From Glaciecola sp. (GTDB lineage: Bacteria > Pseudomonadota > Gammaproteobacteria > Enterobacterales > Alteromonadaceae), in assembly GCA_029246415.1 (NCBI GenBank), contig JAQWNF010000016.1, positions 1 through 35,316 of the forward strand: a stretch of DNA of 35,316 nucleotides. The letters run 5' to 3'. The translations under genes were made by a program, and so were the position numbers. Below the pieces are notes generated by a model. The model was given only the letters and a program-made list of their open reading frames with translations. It did not search any database and was not told the DNA's origin. Positions 8,516 through 16,849 of this stretch are shown one piece after another. Every line of letters starts with the position of its first letter. Positions within the stretch are counted from its first letter, which is position 1.

Positions 8516-9549
8516 TACATAGATTTCGTATAGTGAATATTACTGACTGCAGTTAACATTTTTACTGCTTGCTCTGGCGTCATATCACGCTGAGCATCGG
8601 CTAACATTTCATATCCCACCATAAATTTCTTTACGGTTGCGGAACGTAATAAAGGTGGAAAAAAGCAGGCGTGCAAGGTCCATTCTGAATGGTCTCTGCC
8701 ATCAAAAGGAGCTCCATGCCACCCCATAGAGTATGGAAATGATGTTTCAAACAAGTTGTCATAGCGTATTGCGACTTCTTGAAAAATCGTCGCTAACGCT
8801 TCTTTTTGTGATGTATTTAATTGGTGCATATGCTGGACATCAAACCGCGGTATGAGCATGACCTCAAATGGCCATTGCGCCCAATATGGCACTAGTGCAA
8901 CCCAGTAATTATTAGCACACACAATCCGTTCATCTTTTTTCAGTTCACTTTCAACATAATCTAGTAAAAGCGGCTTAGAGTGTGTTTGCCAATAATTTTG
9001 GAGATGCTGAGACTTTCTTGCTGGTATGCTCGGGATTTCCGATTGCGCCCAAATCTGACCGTGAGGATGAGGGTTTGAACACCCCATTACACTGCCCTTA
9101 TTTTCAAAAATTTGCACCCACTTATATTTACCACCTAACTCAATAGCTTGTGCTTGCCAAGTGTCGATGACGGATTTAATTTCTTTAGCGGAAAGCAAGG
9201 CCATAGATTTGCTGTGATCTGGAGAAAAACACAAGACGCGACTTTCACCTTGAATGGATTGGGCTTTGAATAAATCACAACTGCCATCTGCTGAATAAAA
9301 TTCATCATTTAATGCAGAAAAATCATTTTTAAAGACAAAGGTTTTCTCATAAGCATCATTGACTGCACCATTCACCCGAGTGTTGCCAGGACAAAGGTAA
9401 CAGGTTTCATCATAACGGATGAGTTCTGGGTATTCCGTTTGTTCTTGCTGTCCCTGCCACGGTCGATTAAAACGATGTGGTGACACTAAAACCCACTCAT
9501 CTAACAAGGGATTGTATCTTCTGTGGGGCGATTCTTGATTGGCATTCAT
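8515..9549 (-). CDS. galT: Galactose-1-phosphate uridylyltransferase
   Basis: This protein of about 344 residues swaps UMP between UDP-glucose and galactose-1-phosphate. The active-site HPH triad is visible in GCSNPHPHGQIWA; the second His is the nucleophile. The zinc-site pair CYLCPG and the opening RRYNPLLDEWVLVSPHR are typical. ATG at 9549 is preferred to a TTG three codons upstream because family members start just before this point; no clear ribosome site settles it. It is the first gene of the galT-galK-GH97-symporter operon, whose promoter region holds a LacI-type operator. No galE is present in the window, so the epimerase must be encoded elsewhere. Confidence 0.95.
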   Translation of the reverse strand: MNANQESPHRRYNPLLDEWVLVSPHRFNRPWQGQQEQTEYPELIRYDETCYLCPGNTRVNGAVNDAYEKTFVFKNDFSALNDEFYSADGSCDLFKAQSIQGESRVLCFSPDHSKSMALLSAKEIKSVIDTWQAQAIELGGKYKWVQIFENKGSVMGCSNPHPHGQIWAQSEIPSIPARKSQHLQNYWQTHSKPLLLDYVESELKKDERIVCANNYWVALVPYWAQWPFEVMLIPRFDVQHMHQLNTSQKEALATIFQEVAIRYDNLFETSFPYSMGWHGAPFDGRDHSEWTLHACFFPPLLRSATVKKFMVGYEMLADAQRDMTPEQAVKMLTAVSNIHYTKSM

Positions 9550-9584
9550 CAATAACAATTTAAAAAACTATCAACATTTAAAAA

Positions 9585-9600
9585 GGGTAAACGATTTCCC
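9585..9600. promoter_or_regulatory. LacI/GalR-type operator in the lacI-galT divergent region
   Basis: GGGTAAACGATTTCCC is a near-palindrome with the central CG typical of LacI-family operators. It lies 36 bp from the galT start and 57 bp from the lacI start. On the minus strand it overlaps the spacer and possible -10 of a weak promoter (TTTACA, 17 bp, TACCCT). The exact reverse complement occurs at 16155-16170 before the TonB receptor gene, which strongly suggests one regulator for both units. Confidence 0.8.
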
Positions 9601-9656
9601 TGTGGATGTAAATTATTTTTTAATTTATTATTAACTTTCACAGTAAAGGCATAATA

Positions 9657-10673
9657 ATGATTACAATAAAAGACATTGCGAAGGCGGCAAACGTTTCCCC
9701 TGCTACGGTTTCAAGAGTGCTCAATAACGGCCCCAAAGTTGGCGCAAATAAACGGGCCCATGTACAAAAAATTATCGATGATTTGGGCTATCGGCCAAAT
9801 TTGACTGCACGAGCCTTAGTTAAACAATCAAGTGGTTCAATTGGTGTAGTCATTCCAGAAATATTTGACCCGTTCATGGCAAAATTTGCACATGAAATCG
9901 AAAGTTATGCTACTCAACACGATGTGCAAACCTTCATTTCTTCTGGTCATAACGACGTTGAAAAAGAGGCGATGGCCATTAACAAATTACTGGATAACAA
10001 TGTTCGTTCCATCATTTTGCATTCAAAAGTCATGAGTGATGAAGATATCATTCACTTTAGTAAAATCGTCCCTAATTTGGTGTTGATTAATCGCAATATC
10101 GAAGTAATTAAAGAAAAGTGCTTTTGGGTGGACAATTATGCAGCAAGTTTTGCCATCACCGAACATCTTATTAACGCTGGGCACACAAAATTTGTTTATC
10201 TCAATAGTAATTATGATATTGAAGATCCTAAAGAGCGTTTTGAAGGTTTCAAAGGCGCACTTAAAGCGCATAACATCCACCTTGATTTTAATATTGTCGA
10301 ATACGCTGAACCTTTTCATGAAGGTGGCTCTGATGCGATTCAACGCATTATCAAAAAAGATCTGACATTTACTGCTATCGTTGCTTACAACGACCAGATG
10401 GCATTGGGTGCTATCAATTATCTTCATGAAATAGGTATCAATACCCCTAAAGCCGTTTCAGTCGTTGGCTTTGATGATGTTATTTATGCGTCTAATTCAA
10501 TCCCGAAATTATCCACTATGCACTACCCCATCACAGAGATGGCAATAGCCGCAACCACTACGGCTATCTCAGAGTTCATTGACAGCGACATTGAGAAAGC
10601 TGACATACCCCACTGTTTCACCCCAGAAATAATCGACCGTGACAGTGTTAAGACTTTGACTTTAGCGAAGTAA
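9657..10673 (+). CDS. LacI/GalR-family repressor of the galactoside locus
   Basis: This 338-residue protein has an N-terminal LacI helix-turn-helix and hinge helix (ITIKDIAKAANVSPATVSRV, then YRPNLTARAL at about 45-55). A periplasmic-binding-protein-like effector domain follows (SIGVVIPEIFDPFMA; AIVAYNDQMALGA; VSVVGFDD). AAGG lies 9 bases before the ATG. It is divergent from galT with a 107-bp gap that holds the operator, so it probably represses itself, the galT operon and the TonB receptor operon, with galactose or a galactoside as inducer (inference). Its 3' end overlaps the halogenase gene tail-to-tail by 26 bp (10648-10673), leaving no room for a separate terminator. Confidence 0.93.
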   Translation: MITIKDIAKAANVSPATVSRVLNNGPKVGANKRAHVQKIIDDLGYRPNLTARALVKQSSGSIGVVIPEIFDPFMAKFAHEIESYATQHDVQTFISSGHNDVEKEAMAINKLLDNNVRSIILHSKVMSDEDIIHFSKIVPNLVLINRNIEVIKEKCFWVDNYAASFAITEHLINAGHTKFVYLNSNYDIEDPKERFEGFKGALKAHNIHLDFNIVEYAEPFHEGGSDAIQRIIKKDLTFTAIVAYNDQMALGAINYLHEIGINTPKAVSVVGFDDVIYASNSIPKLSTMHYPITEMAIAATTTAISEFIDSDIEKADIPHCFTPEIIDRDSVKTLTLAK

Positions 10674-12147
10674 CGAAGCTTTCGTGCGATGGCGATTGCT
10701 GTGCTGCGGCTGCCATGGCATGATTTAATTTTTGCAGCCACTCAGCACCATTGCTATTACGATAGTGAATCAATGGATCGAGCTGCTGTGGCCGTGCTCC
10801 TTGGCCAATAAATACTGCTAGCCAGCTTGGTATCGCAAATAAATCCATTTCGCTTTTTATAATTCGACCAAATTCCTCAAAGTGTTTAATCTTGTATGCC
10901 AATGAATCAGGTATTGGCATGTTTTGGCAATACTTCCAAAACTCGCTGTCATCTCGAGCATTGACCTTATAGTGCAAAATCAAAAAATCTCTGATTGCTT
11001 CAAACTCGTTAATTGCTATGCGGTTATACTCATCTACAACTGATTGCTCAAAATCTTTCGTCGGAAACAAGGCTAGCAATTTAGCTATACCAGCCTGAAT
11101 GAGATGAATACTGGTGGACTCCAACGGTTCTAAGAAGCCACTGGATAAACCAATGGCAATGACATTTTTATTCCAAAACTTATTACGTCTGCCAGTCAAA
11201 AACTTCAATAACCTAGGTTCTGCCAATGCTGCTCCATCCAAATTAGCCAACAAGGTTTGTAAAGCTTCTTCTTCAGAAACGTACTCATTACAAAATACAT
11301 GGCCATTGCCTAGCCTTGTTTGCAATGGAATTCGCCATTGCCAGCCAGCAGAATGTGCCGTAGAGCGGGTATAAGGTGTAAATTGAGTGAGTTGCGAAGG
11401 TACCGCCCAGGCTCGATTACATGGCAAATACTGAGACATATCTATATATCCCGTTGCCAACGCTTCCTCGATAAGCAAACCACGAAAACCAGAGCAATCG
11501 ATAAATAAATCTCCACTAAAAGCCTGATCATTTTCTAATCTTACTTGAGACACGTGGCCATTTACCGGATCAAGATCGACATGAGCGATTTTACCTTCAA
11601 CCCGACATATTCCTCTTTCCTCAGAATATTTACGTAAAAATTGGGCATAAGCGCCCGCATCAAAGTGATAAGCATATTCATAAGTTGACATCACTGAACG
11701 TGGATCAGCTGCGGGATGAGTAAACTTGTTGTTTTTTGCCATATGCCAAGCCATGCAATATTCTTCAAATGGCTGGGCTTTACCGTTTTGTTCAGCGGCT
11801 AACCAATGCTGGTGTACATTGACAATATCAAACTGCCGACCGTAATTGCCAAATGGATGAAAATAACGATTGCCTTGCTGCCCCCAGTTCACAAACTCGA
11901 TCCCAAGTTTGTATGAACCATGAGTGTGTTTCACAAACTCAGCTTCACTGATACCCAGTGTGTTATTAAAGGTTCGAATGGGAGGTATAGTGGCTTCGCC
12001 AACACCGACTGTGCCAATATTATCTGACTCAATCAGCGTGATTTGCATGTTTTGACCAAACGTATTGGCCAACGCAGCAGCGGTCATCCAGCCGGCTGAA
12101 CCACCACCTACAATGACGATTTTTTGAATTAAATTATCTTTTTGCAA
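10648..12147 (-). CDS. Flavin-dependent tryptophan-halogenase-family protein
   Basis: This 499-residue protein has the FAD fold GGGSAGW near residues 14-20 and all halogenase hallmarks: WQWRIP at 269-274 (the WxWxIP motif), Lys80 in GSYKLGIEFVNW (PrnA Lys79) and Glu343 in FLEPLESTS (PrnA Glu346). The start is TTG at 12147, because GGAG lies 7 bases before it and the protein then begins MQKDNLIQKIVIVGGG as in the family. An upstream frame to 12180 lacks such a site. It overlaps the end of the TPR/oxygenase gene by 14 bp, so the two are coupled. Halogenase homologues recur in TonB-receptor sugar loci of Alteromonadales and Caulobacterales, where their substrate is not settled. I would not assume free tryptophan. 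Confidence 0.9.
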   Translation of the reverse strand: MQKDNLIQKIVIVGGGSAGWMTAAALANTFGQNMQITLIESDNIGTVGVGEATIPPIRTFNNTLGISEAEFVKHTHGSYKLGIEFVNWGQQGNRYFHPFGNYGRQFDIVNVHQHWLAAEQNGKAQPFEEYCMAWHMAKNNKFTHPAADPRSVMSTYEYAYHFDAGAYAQFLRKYSEERGICRVEGKIAHVDLDPVNGHVSQVRLENDQAFSGDLFIDCSGFRGLLIEEALATGYIDMSQYLPCNRAWAVPSQLTQFTPYTRSTAHSAGWQWRIPLQTRLGNGHVFCNEYVSEEEALQTLLANLDGAALAEPRLLKFLTGRRNKFWNKNVIAIGLSSGFLEPLESTSIHLIQAGIAKLLALFPTKDFEQSVVDEYNRIAINEFEAIRDFLILHYKVNARDDSEFWKYCQNMPIPDSLAYKIKHFEEFGRIIKSEMDLFAIPSWLAVFIGQGARPQQLDPLIHYRNSNGAEWLQKLNHAMAAAAQQSPSHESFVTSLKSKS

Positions 12148-13630
12148 ATTTTTTCTCCGGTGCTGCCACATCAAACGCAATCACTAGTCTTTTTCCTTCT
12201 GAAAATGGTACGGTATGATGCCAAGAAGTAGAAGGAAATAAGACCAATTTACCCACTTCAGGGGCCTCTTGGTGCGTGGTTGACAAAGGTAAATTAAGGT
12301 TAGCTGGAGGCGTACCAAATTGAATGAAACCGTTTGGCTCTGCGCCTAACTTGGCTTTATCCGGCACCTGTAAATACAATGCTGAACTGAGCCATCCTTT
12401 AGGGTGTGTATGCGGTTTATTTCTGCCACCTGGGTTGAGTTTAACTGACCAACTACCATTGAATTTGATGCGTCCATCGATGACCTGTTGGACATCGTAT
12501 TTTAACAAAGGATGAGTAGCGTCGTTTACAGGTAATTGTTGAGCATATGCCTTGATTTGGTCTTTCACCCGTTCTTTGATGGTTTGAATGATCGGCTCTT
12601 GACGCAAAAATAAGTTTAAATCAGTCTGCGTACCGCCTTGTACAGACTGTTCTGAATAAGGTGATTGCGTTGTGTGCAATTGCTCTAACAATCCCCCTAA
12701 TGAGCTTAACTCGTCATTGCTCATGGCTATTTTAGAAGTTTTAATAAACGCTTTCCCTCTATCGAGCCATTCAAGAAATTGCGTATTGTTTTTTAAGCGC
12801 CAAATCAGGTTCAAATATGGAATAAAAGTCGATTGCATACCTATTTTTGAATAATGCATGGCAATCGATTCGGCGATATTCAAATTCCCTTTGCGTAATG
12901 ACATGCGCAAAATCGCCAAATCTTTTTCAACACTTTGCACCTTTGCTAAAGACTCAAAGCATCTAATTGCTGCATCATCTTCATGCATTTCACTTAAAAT
13001 AATTGCTTTTTTTACAGCTAAAGTTATTTCATTTGGCAAAGCGTTTGTCGCCTGCTCAACGACCTCTAATGCTTGCTGATAATGTTCTTTATGATGATAC
13101 CCATCAATAATTTGAGTAAATGAAAAGCTTGGATGAATATCGTGTTTAATTGCGTTTTCATAAACATTGTTTGCTGCAGTTGCCCCTTCATTAAGTAAGT
13201 ACACATCACTTAACAGCTTGAGTATATTAGGACTGACATCTTTGCTAAGTGTAAATCGTTGTAACACTTCAATAGCTTGCTCATAAGCACCTTCAAGCGA
13301 CAAGGCATGAGCATAACCTATCATGTACTCTTCATTGCATTGGTCTAGTGAACATAAGCGAGCATAATTTTCGCTTACAGGTAATCCAGATAATAAACTC
13401 GTTTTTGCATACGAAGATTGGAAGTGAAGATTATTGGGGTCGATTTGAAGACATTTTCGCCAACATGACAAGGCTTTTGGGGTGTTTTGCTCAGCAAAAT
13501 ACGCTTGCGCCAAAAGCTCCCAATATTGAGCATCATGTTTGTACTGACTTTGCTTACTGAGCAAATGCAAAATTAATTCATCCTGCCGATTTTCTGCAAA
13601 GTAAGTGTTTATATTAGTTACCATATTCAT
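12134..13630 (-). CDS. TPR protein with C-terminal 2OG-Fe(II) oxygenase domain
   Basis: This is a 498-residue protein. Residues 15-300 are helical TPR-like repeats (the first is clear: YWELLAQAYFAEQNTPKALS). Residues 385-490 are a 2OG-Fe(II) oxygenase fold of the type annotated '2OG-FeII_Oxy_5': FNGSWSVKLNPGGRNKPHTH gives iron ligands at His407/His409, SWHHTVPF gives the distal His (471 or 472), and KRLVIAFDV gives the 2-oxoglutarate-binding Arg481. There is no signal peptide, so it is cytoplasmic. It sits between the TonB receptor gene (43 bp upstream, with a hairpin) and the halogenase gene (overlapping). The three-gene set suggests a modification step tied to the receptor or to its ligand. 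The substrate is unknown. Confidence 0.85.
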   Translation of the reverse strand: MNMVTNINTYFAENRQDELILHLLSKQSQYKHDAQYWELLAQAYFAEQNTPKALSCWRKCLQIDPNNLHFQSSYAKTSLLSGLPVSENYARLCSLDQCNEEYMIGYAHALSLEGAYEQAIEVLQRFTLSKDVSPNILKLLSDVYLLNEGATAANNVYENAIKHDIHPSFSFTQIIDGYHHKEHYQQALEVVEQATNALPNEITLAVKKAIILSEMHEDDAAIRCFESLAKVQSVEKDLAILRMSLRKGNLNIAESIAMHYSKIGMQSTFIPYLNLIWRLKNNTQFLEWLDRGKAFIKTSKIAMSNDELSSLGGLLEQLHTTQSPYSEQSVQGGTQTDLNLFLRQEPIIQTIKERVKDQIKAYAQQLPVNDATHPLLKYDVQQVIDGRIKFNGSWSVKLNPGGRNKPHTHPKGWLSSALYLQVPDKAKLGAEPNGFIQFGTPPANLNLPLSTTHQEAPEVGKLVLFPSTSWHHTVPFSEGKRLVIAFDVAAPEKKFAKR

Positions 13631-13634
13631 AAGA

Positions 13635-13655
13635 AAGGGCAGATTTCCTGCCCTT
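13635..13655 (-). terminator. Intercistronic hairpin after the TonB receptor gene
   Basis: A perfect 8-bp stem (AAGGGCAG/CTGCCCTT) with a 5-base loop lies between the receptor stop and the TPR/oxygenase start; on the minus strand it is followed by TTTCTT. It could act as a leaky terminator or an mRNA-protecting hairpin, so that receptor is made in excess over the two enzymes. The short T-run argues against full termination. Confidence 0.55.
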
Positions 13656-13673
13656 GATAAGTACTTGTACAGT

Positions 13674-16124
13674 TTAGAAGTTAAGACGTACTGAAGCTTG
13701 AATATTACGCCCTAATGCAGGGTTTACCGCAACTACGCCGTTATCAGCATCAACAATACCGCCTTGACCACGGATTGTAAATACATCCGTTAGGTTTTGA
13801 CCGATTAAAGAAACCTCTAAGTTTTCGTTAATATTATAAGTAATGTTGCCACCAAATACTGGCTTGTTTTCAAACTCAACACCGGCACCATTGCGCACAC
13901 CGTATTGACCTGCCACATTTAGACCTACGCTGACTGATTCGATAAGGTCATAAGTTGCTGTCACAGCATAAGTCAACTCAGGGATACCGTTTGCTACACC
14001 CCACTCAGAAGAACCTGCAGAACGCTGCTCGGCATCCGTATAGGTTGCATTAGCCAGTACGAATAAATCGTTTAATTTATACGTTCCATAGAATTCAAAA
14101 CCAACCGTTTTATATTCGTTATCCAATACACAGCCACCTGAAGGACACGCAGGAGTAGACGTTGGTTCATAGTTAGATTGAGAAAAGTCTCCTTTTAGTA
14201 GCGTTAGCTCAGCTGTGTAAACACCTTCAGCTAATTCTCCGCGGTTCTTCACGCCGATTTCGTACTGATTCACTTCATCCACCGCAGCAACTTTACCCGC
14301 TTCAGTCAATGATCCGTCAGGGTTGATTTTCCCTGATACTGTTTGGCGATCAGAGTTAAAGCGATTGCCTTTGGAGGCACGAGTAAAGAAACTGGTATCT
14401 TCATTAAATTTATACAGTCCACCAAAGGTCCAAGAAGTATAACTAACTTCATAATTTGGATTCTCTTCTTTGCCATCCGCTAACAATGTTGGAATTTGCA
14501 CGCCATTAACTTCGTTATAAGTAACATTGCCAGAACTTTGAACAACATATCCTGATGCTTGAACAGTATCTCTACGAATACTACCATCTAAAATATAATC
14601 CTCTGTTTCAAGTTCTAATGAAACATATGGCGCTGAGTTAGCATACTCAAGGTCGTATTGACGTTTACAGCAATCACCCCAATTATCATTAAAGCCGGCT
14701 AGGCCATTGGCTGTCAACTGATTACCATCGGCATCTAATAGGTCTAACTGTGCAGGATTATTCACACCCGCAGCACGATAGTTGCGGTTAGTATGCCAGT
14801 CCATAGCAATGATTTGATTCATGAAGAAATAACCACCACGTGCAATAAGAGTCGCCTCATCCAATGAAAATTCTTTTGATACCGTCAAATCATTCACAAA
14901 GCTACCTACATCATCAATGATCGTTGATACATTAGTATCTCTGTCGATATAAGGGCTAGTGTAAACACTACCCGCTTGAGGACCATTCGCATAGATGATA
15001 GATGCAACTTCAGAGCTATTAACCGTTGCACCAAGCACATTGCTGGTTGCTGTAGGACCGTGGAACGGTTCGTTAAATGAACCACTCATGTCAGTCCAAC
15101 GCATCTTGTTATCAATAATAATATCGTCTTCTAATACGTAGTGAACTTCCGTACCAAAAGCAAGGGCTTCAGAGGAGATACCCGTCATGCCAACCCGCTC
15201 AATACCGCCACTTTTGTTAACAATTAAGAAATTCTGGTTAAGCGTTGAGAAGTTACCTTCTTTGCGACCATCCATTGTTGGGTATGGACGATAGTTAGAC
15301 AACTTTGTACCAGAGATATCCGCTAGTGCTAATGAGCCAGTGTAGAATGGTTCTTGCGTGTCTGCGATTTTGACATTAAAGCGAACATAGCTTTCATCAT
15401 CCGCTAAAAATTTGGTGACGTTACCTTTAATTTGAATGCTTTCTGATGTATTAAATCCAGTTTCAAGTGGGCCACTACCATTTTTCATGTAACCACCGAT
15501 GTGGTAAAGCACAGACTCTGAAGCTTCACCGCCGTAGCGGAAATCAACACGCTTTTCATCATAGCCAAGGCCTGTTGAGAAGTTAACAAAACCGCCTTCA
15601 ACTTGACCTGTGTGAGAAATGTAGTTGATGATCGCGCCAGGTGCTTGAGAAGTAAATGTTGCTGCAGTACCACCACGCACAGATTCAACGCGCGCAACTG
15701 AACCGTCAAAGCGGGTCCAATAGTCGTTGTTACCAAACTGCATGTCACCAAATAATACCGTTGGCAAACCGTCTTCTTGAATTTGTACGAACGGAGAACC
15801 ACCAGTAGCAACTGGAAGACCACGTACAGCAATATTGGCATTACCACCTGGGCCATTATTACCATCGGTTTGAATACCTGGAATTAGACGGAATAATTCA
15901 ACTTCAGAATTTGGCTTAAAGTTGCGAATAACTTCATCGTCAATACTGGTAACAGCGACGGCAGATTCAATTTGTGAACGACCAGCAGCAGAGCCGGTAA
16001 TTACAATTTGTTCAAAACCTTCTTTTTCTTTGGTTGGTGCATCTTCTGCTTGTGCAGTCATTGTTACCCCCATTGAGGTTACTATAGCTGCGCTTACTAA
16101 ATTTAGCTTAAATGTTTTGTTCAT
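13674..16124 (-). CDS. TonB-dependent outer-membrane receptor, probably for galactosides
   Basis: This 816-residue protein has a signal peptide ending TMTAQA near residue 26. A plug domain follows from about residue 35: GFEQIVITGSA is the TonB-box-like start, then VELFRLIPGIQT, IAVRGLPVATGG and ARVESVRGGTAAT. The rest is a 22-strand barrel ending in the usual aromatic residue (NIQASVRLNF), so it is full length. There is no SusD partner, as expected for Proteobacteria. It should import an oligosaccharide across the outer membrane. The substrate is inferred from the operator it shares with the galT operon. It is the first gene of a unit with the TPR/oxygenase and halogenase genes. Confidence 0.92.
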   Translation of the reverse strand: MNKTFKLNLVSAAIVTSMGVTMTAQAEDAPTKEKEGFEQIVITGSAAGRSQIESAVAVTSIDDEVIRNFKPNSEVELFRLIPGIQTDGNNGPGGNANIAVRGLPVATGGSPFVQIQEDGLPTVLFGDMQFGNNDYWTRFDGSVARVESVRGGTAATFTSQAPGAIINYISHTGQVEGGFVNFSTGLGYDEKRVDFRYGGEASESVLYHIGGYMKNGSGPLETGFNTSESIQIKGNVTKFLADDESYVRFNVKIADTQEPFYTGSLALADISGTKLSNYRPYPTMDGRKEGNFSTLNQNFLIVNKSGGIERVGMTGISSEALAFGTEVHYVLEDDIIIDNKMRWTDMSGSFNEPFHGPTATSNVLGATVNSSEVASIIYANGPQAGSVYTSPYIDRDTNVSTIIDDVGSFVNDLTVSKEFSLDEATLIARGGYFFMNQIIAMDWHTNRNYRAAGVNNPAQLDLLDADGNQLTANGLAGFNDNWGDCCKRQYDLEYANSAPYVSLELETEDYILDGSIRRDTVQASGYVVQSSGNVTYNEVNGVQIPTLLADGKEENPNYEVSYTSWTFGGLYKFNEDTSFFTRASKGNRFNSDRQTVSGKINPDGSLTEAGKVAAVDEVNQYEIGVKNRGELAEGVYTAELTLLKGDFSQSNYEPTSTPACPSGGCVLDNEYKTVGFEFYGTYKLNDLFVLANATYTDAEQRSAGSSEWGVANGIPELTYAVTATYDLIESVSVGLNVAGQYGVRNGAGVEFENKPVFGGNITYNINENLEVSLIGQNLTDVFTIRGQGGIVDADNGVVAVNPALGRNIQASVRLNF

Positions 16125-16154
16125 ATTATTAGTTCCATATTAAATTCACATAAA

Positions 16155-16170
16155 GGGAAATCGTTTACCC
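16155..16170. promoter_or_regulatory. LacI/GalR-type operator before the TonB receptor gene
   Basis: GGGAAATCGTTTACCC is the exact reverse complement of the 16-mer at 9585-9600. It lies 31 bp upstream of the receptor start. A looser second copy, GGAAAATGTTTTACC at 16172-16186, sits next to it. The pair makes the receptor operon a likely target of the regulator at 9657-10673. Confidence 0.8.
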
Positions 16171-16186
16171 AGGAAAATGTTTTACC

Positions 16187-16603
16187 TTAGTTTTACAAGC
16201 TAGTCAATTTTTTTTACATAAATCATACAAAAGTATACAAATGAATCAACACCTGCAACCTAGGCACATTTAAGTTGCTTTCCATACTGGTTTGACCTGT
16301 ACTTATCAGCACGCACTCGAGGTTCAAGATGCCCGAGTCGCAATCAACCTTAACGTAAAAACTATAACAGTCTAAAATATATCCCCCCAGAAATTGTTAA
16401 AACAGGCATCCTTTTAAGAACAATTTATTTAGACCCAAGATGCTTACAAAAGGCTTTTGATTTTAAGCTCATTGGTAATGTAATAGTTGTGAATATGAAT
16501 GGTATGAAACAACGCAGCTACTATAACAGTAAGTTTTTTCTAGCACTTGGCATTGCGTGAATGTTTGCGAGGGATTAATTTGAGGTAAACTAAATCATAA
16601 AAC
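16187..16603. other. Intergenic stretch with no recognised gene
   Basis: This stretch lies between the receptor promoter and the island edge. A plus-strand frame of about 65 codons ending at 16560 has no upstream start and no relative I recognise (its tail reads MNGMKQRSYYNSKFFLALGI); it may be a relic. A weak inverted pair (CTCG/CGAG) lies near 16318-16339. I see no tRNA or known RNA here. Confidence 0.4.
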
Positions 16604-16622
16604 GGGGGTATAAAAGGGGGTT
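16604..16622. repeat. 12-bp-period direct repeat (GGGGGT pair), left outer side
   Basis: GGGGGTATAAAAGGGGGTTA contains GGGGGT twice, 12 bp apart. It lies 45 bp outside the left attachment repeat, beyond a terminator hairpin. Its spacing matches the other repeat pairs in this window but its sequence differs, so it is probably the arm site of another element's integrase that once used the same target. Confidence 0.45.
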
Positions 16623-16630
16623 AAATAAAA

Positions 16631-16655
16631 AACCCGTCAATAAAATCAACGGGTT
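16631..16655 (-). terminator. Intrinsic terminator next to the left attachment repeat
   Basis: On the minus strand a 7-bp stem (AACCCGT/ACGGGTT) with an 11-base loop is followed by TTTTTTATTT. It lies 12 bp after the CCA end of the tRNA-Ser-like repeat at 16667-16680. It has the position of a tRNA terminator and matches in layout the one at 33365-33390, so it probably ended tRNA-Ser transcription before the island arrived. Confidence 0.65.
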
Positions 16656-16666
16656 AATATCCAATT

Positions 16667-16680
16667 TGGCGGAGAGAGAG
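16667..16680. repeat. Left attachment repeat (attL)
   Basis: TGGCGGAGAGAGAG is identical to bases 33405-33418, the complement of the last 14 bases of tRNA-Ser including CCA. The match ends sharply at 16681. It is 170 bp from the integrase start, the usual position for a tyrosine-integrase core site. Confidence 0.75.
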
Positions 16681-16686
16681 AACGCC

Positions 16687-16707
16687 ACACTATAGAATAT
16701 ATAGTGT
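16687..16707. repeat. Perfect inverted repeat beside attL
   Basis: ACACTATA and TATAGTGT form an 8-bp inverted repeat with a 5-base centre, just inside the left attachment repeat. It may be a site for AlpA/Xis or integrase, or it may form part of the integrase promoter control. Confidence 0.45.
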
Positions 16708-16796
16708 AATACAGACCACATAAACAAATAAAAGTAATTAATTTCAACACCTTACTTTCCAAACAGGTATTTAATGTATTATACTGACCACAAAAT

Positions 16797-16818
16797 TTGA
16801 CGGTCTCCTTGACGGTCT
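16797..16818. repeat. 12-bp-period direct repeat (TTGACGGTCT pair), inner left
   Basis: TTGACGGTCT occurs twice, 12 bp apart, about 30 bp before the integrase start. A near copy with the same period lies at 33328-33350 inside the right end. The matched pair at both ends fits the arm-type binding sites of this island's own integrase, and may let it repress its own gene. Confidence 0.65.
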
Positions 16819-16849
16819 TTTATTGTTACGTTAAATATCAGGTAAGTCT

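Noticed and set aside
10023-10427. A 134-codon frame opposite the lacI gene
   Set aside because: It is fully antisense to a well-supported gene, with no ribosome site or recognisable domain.
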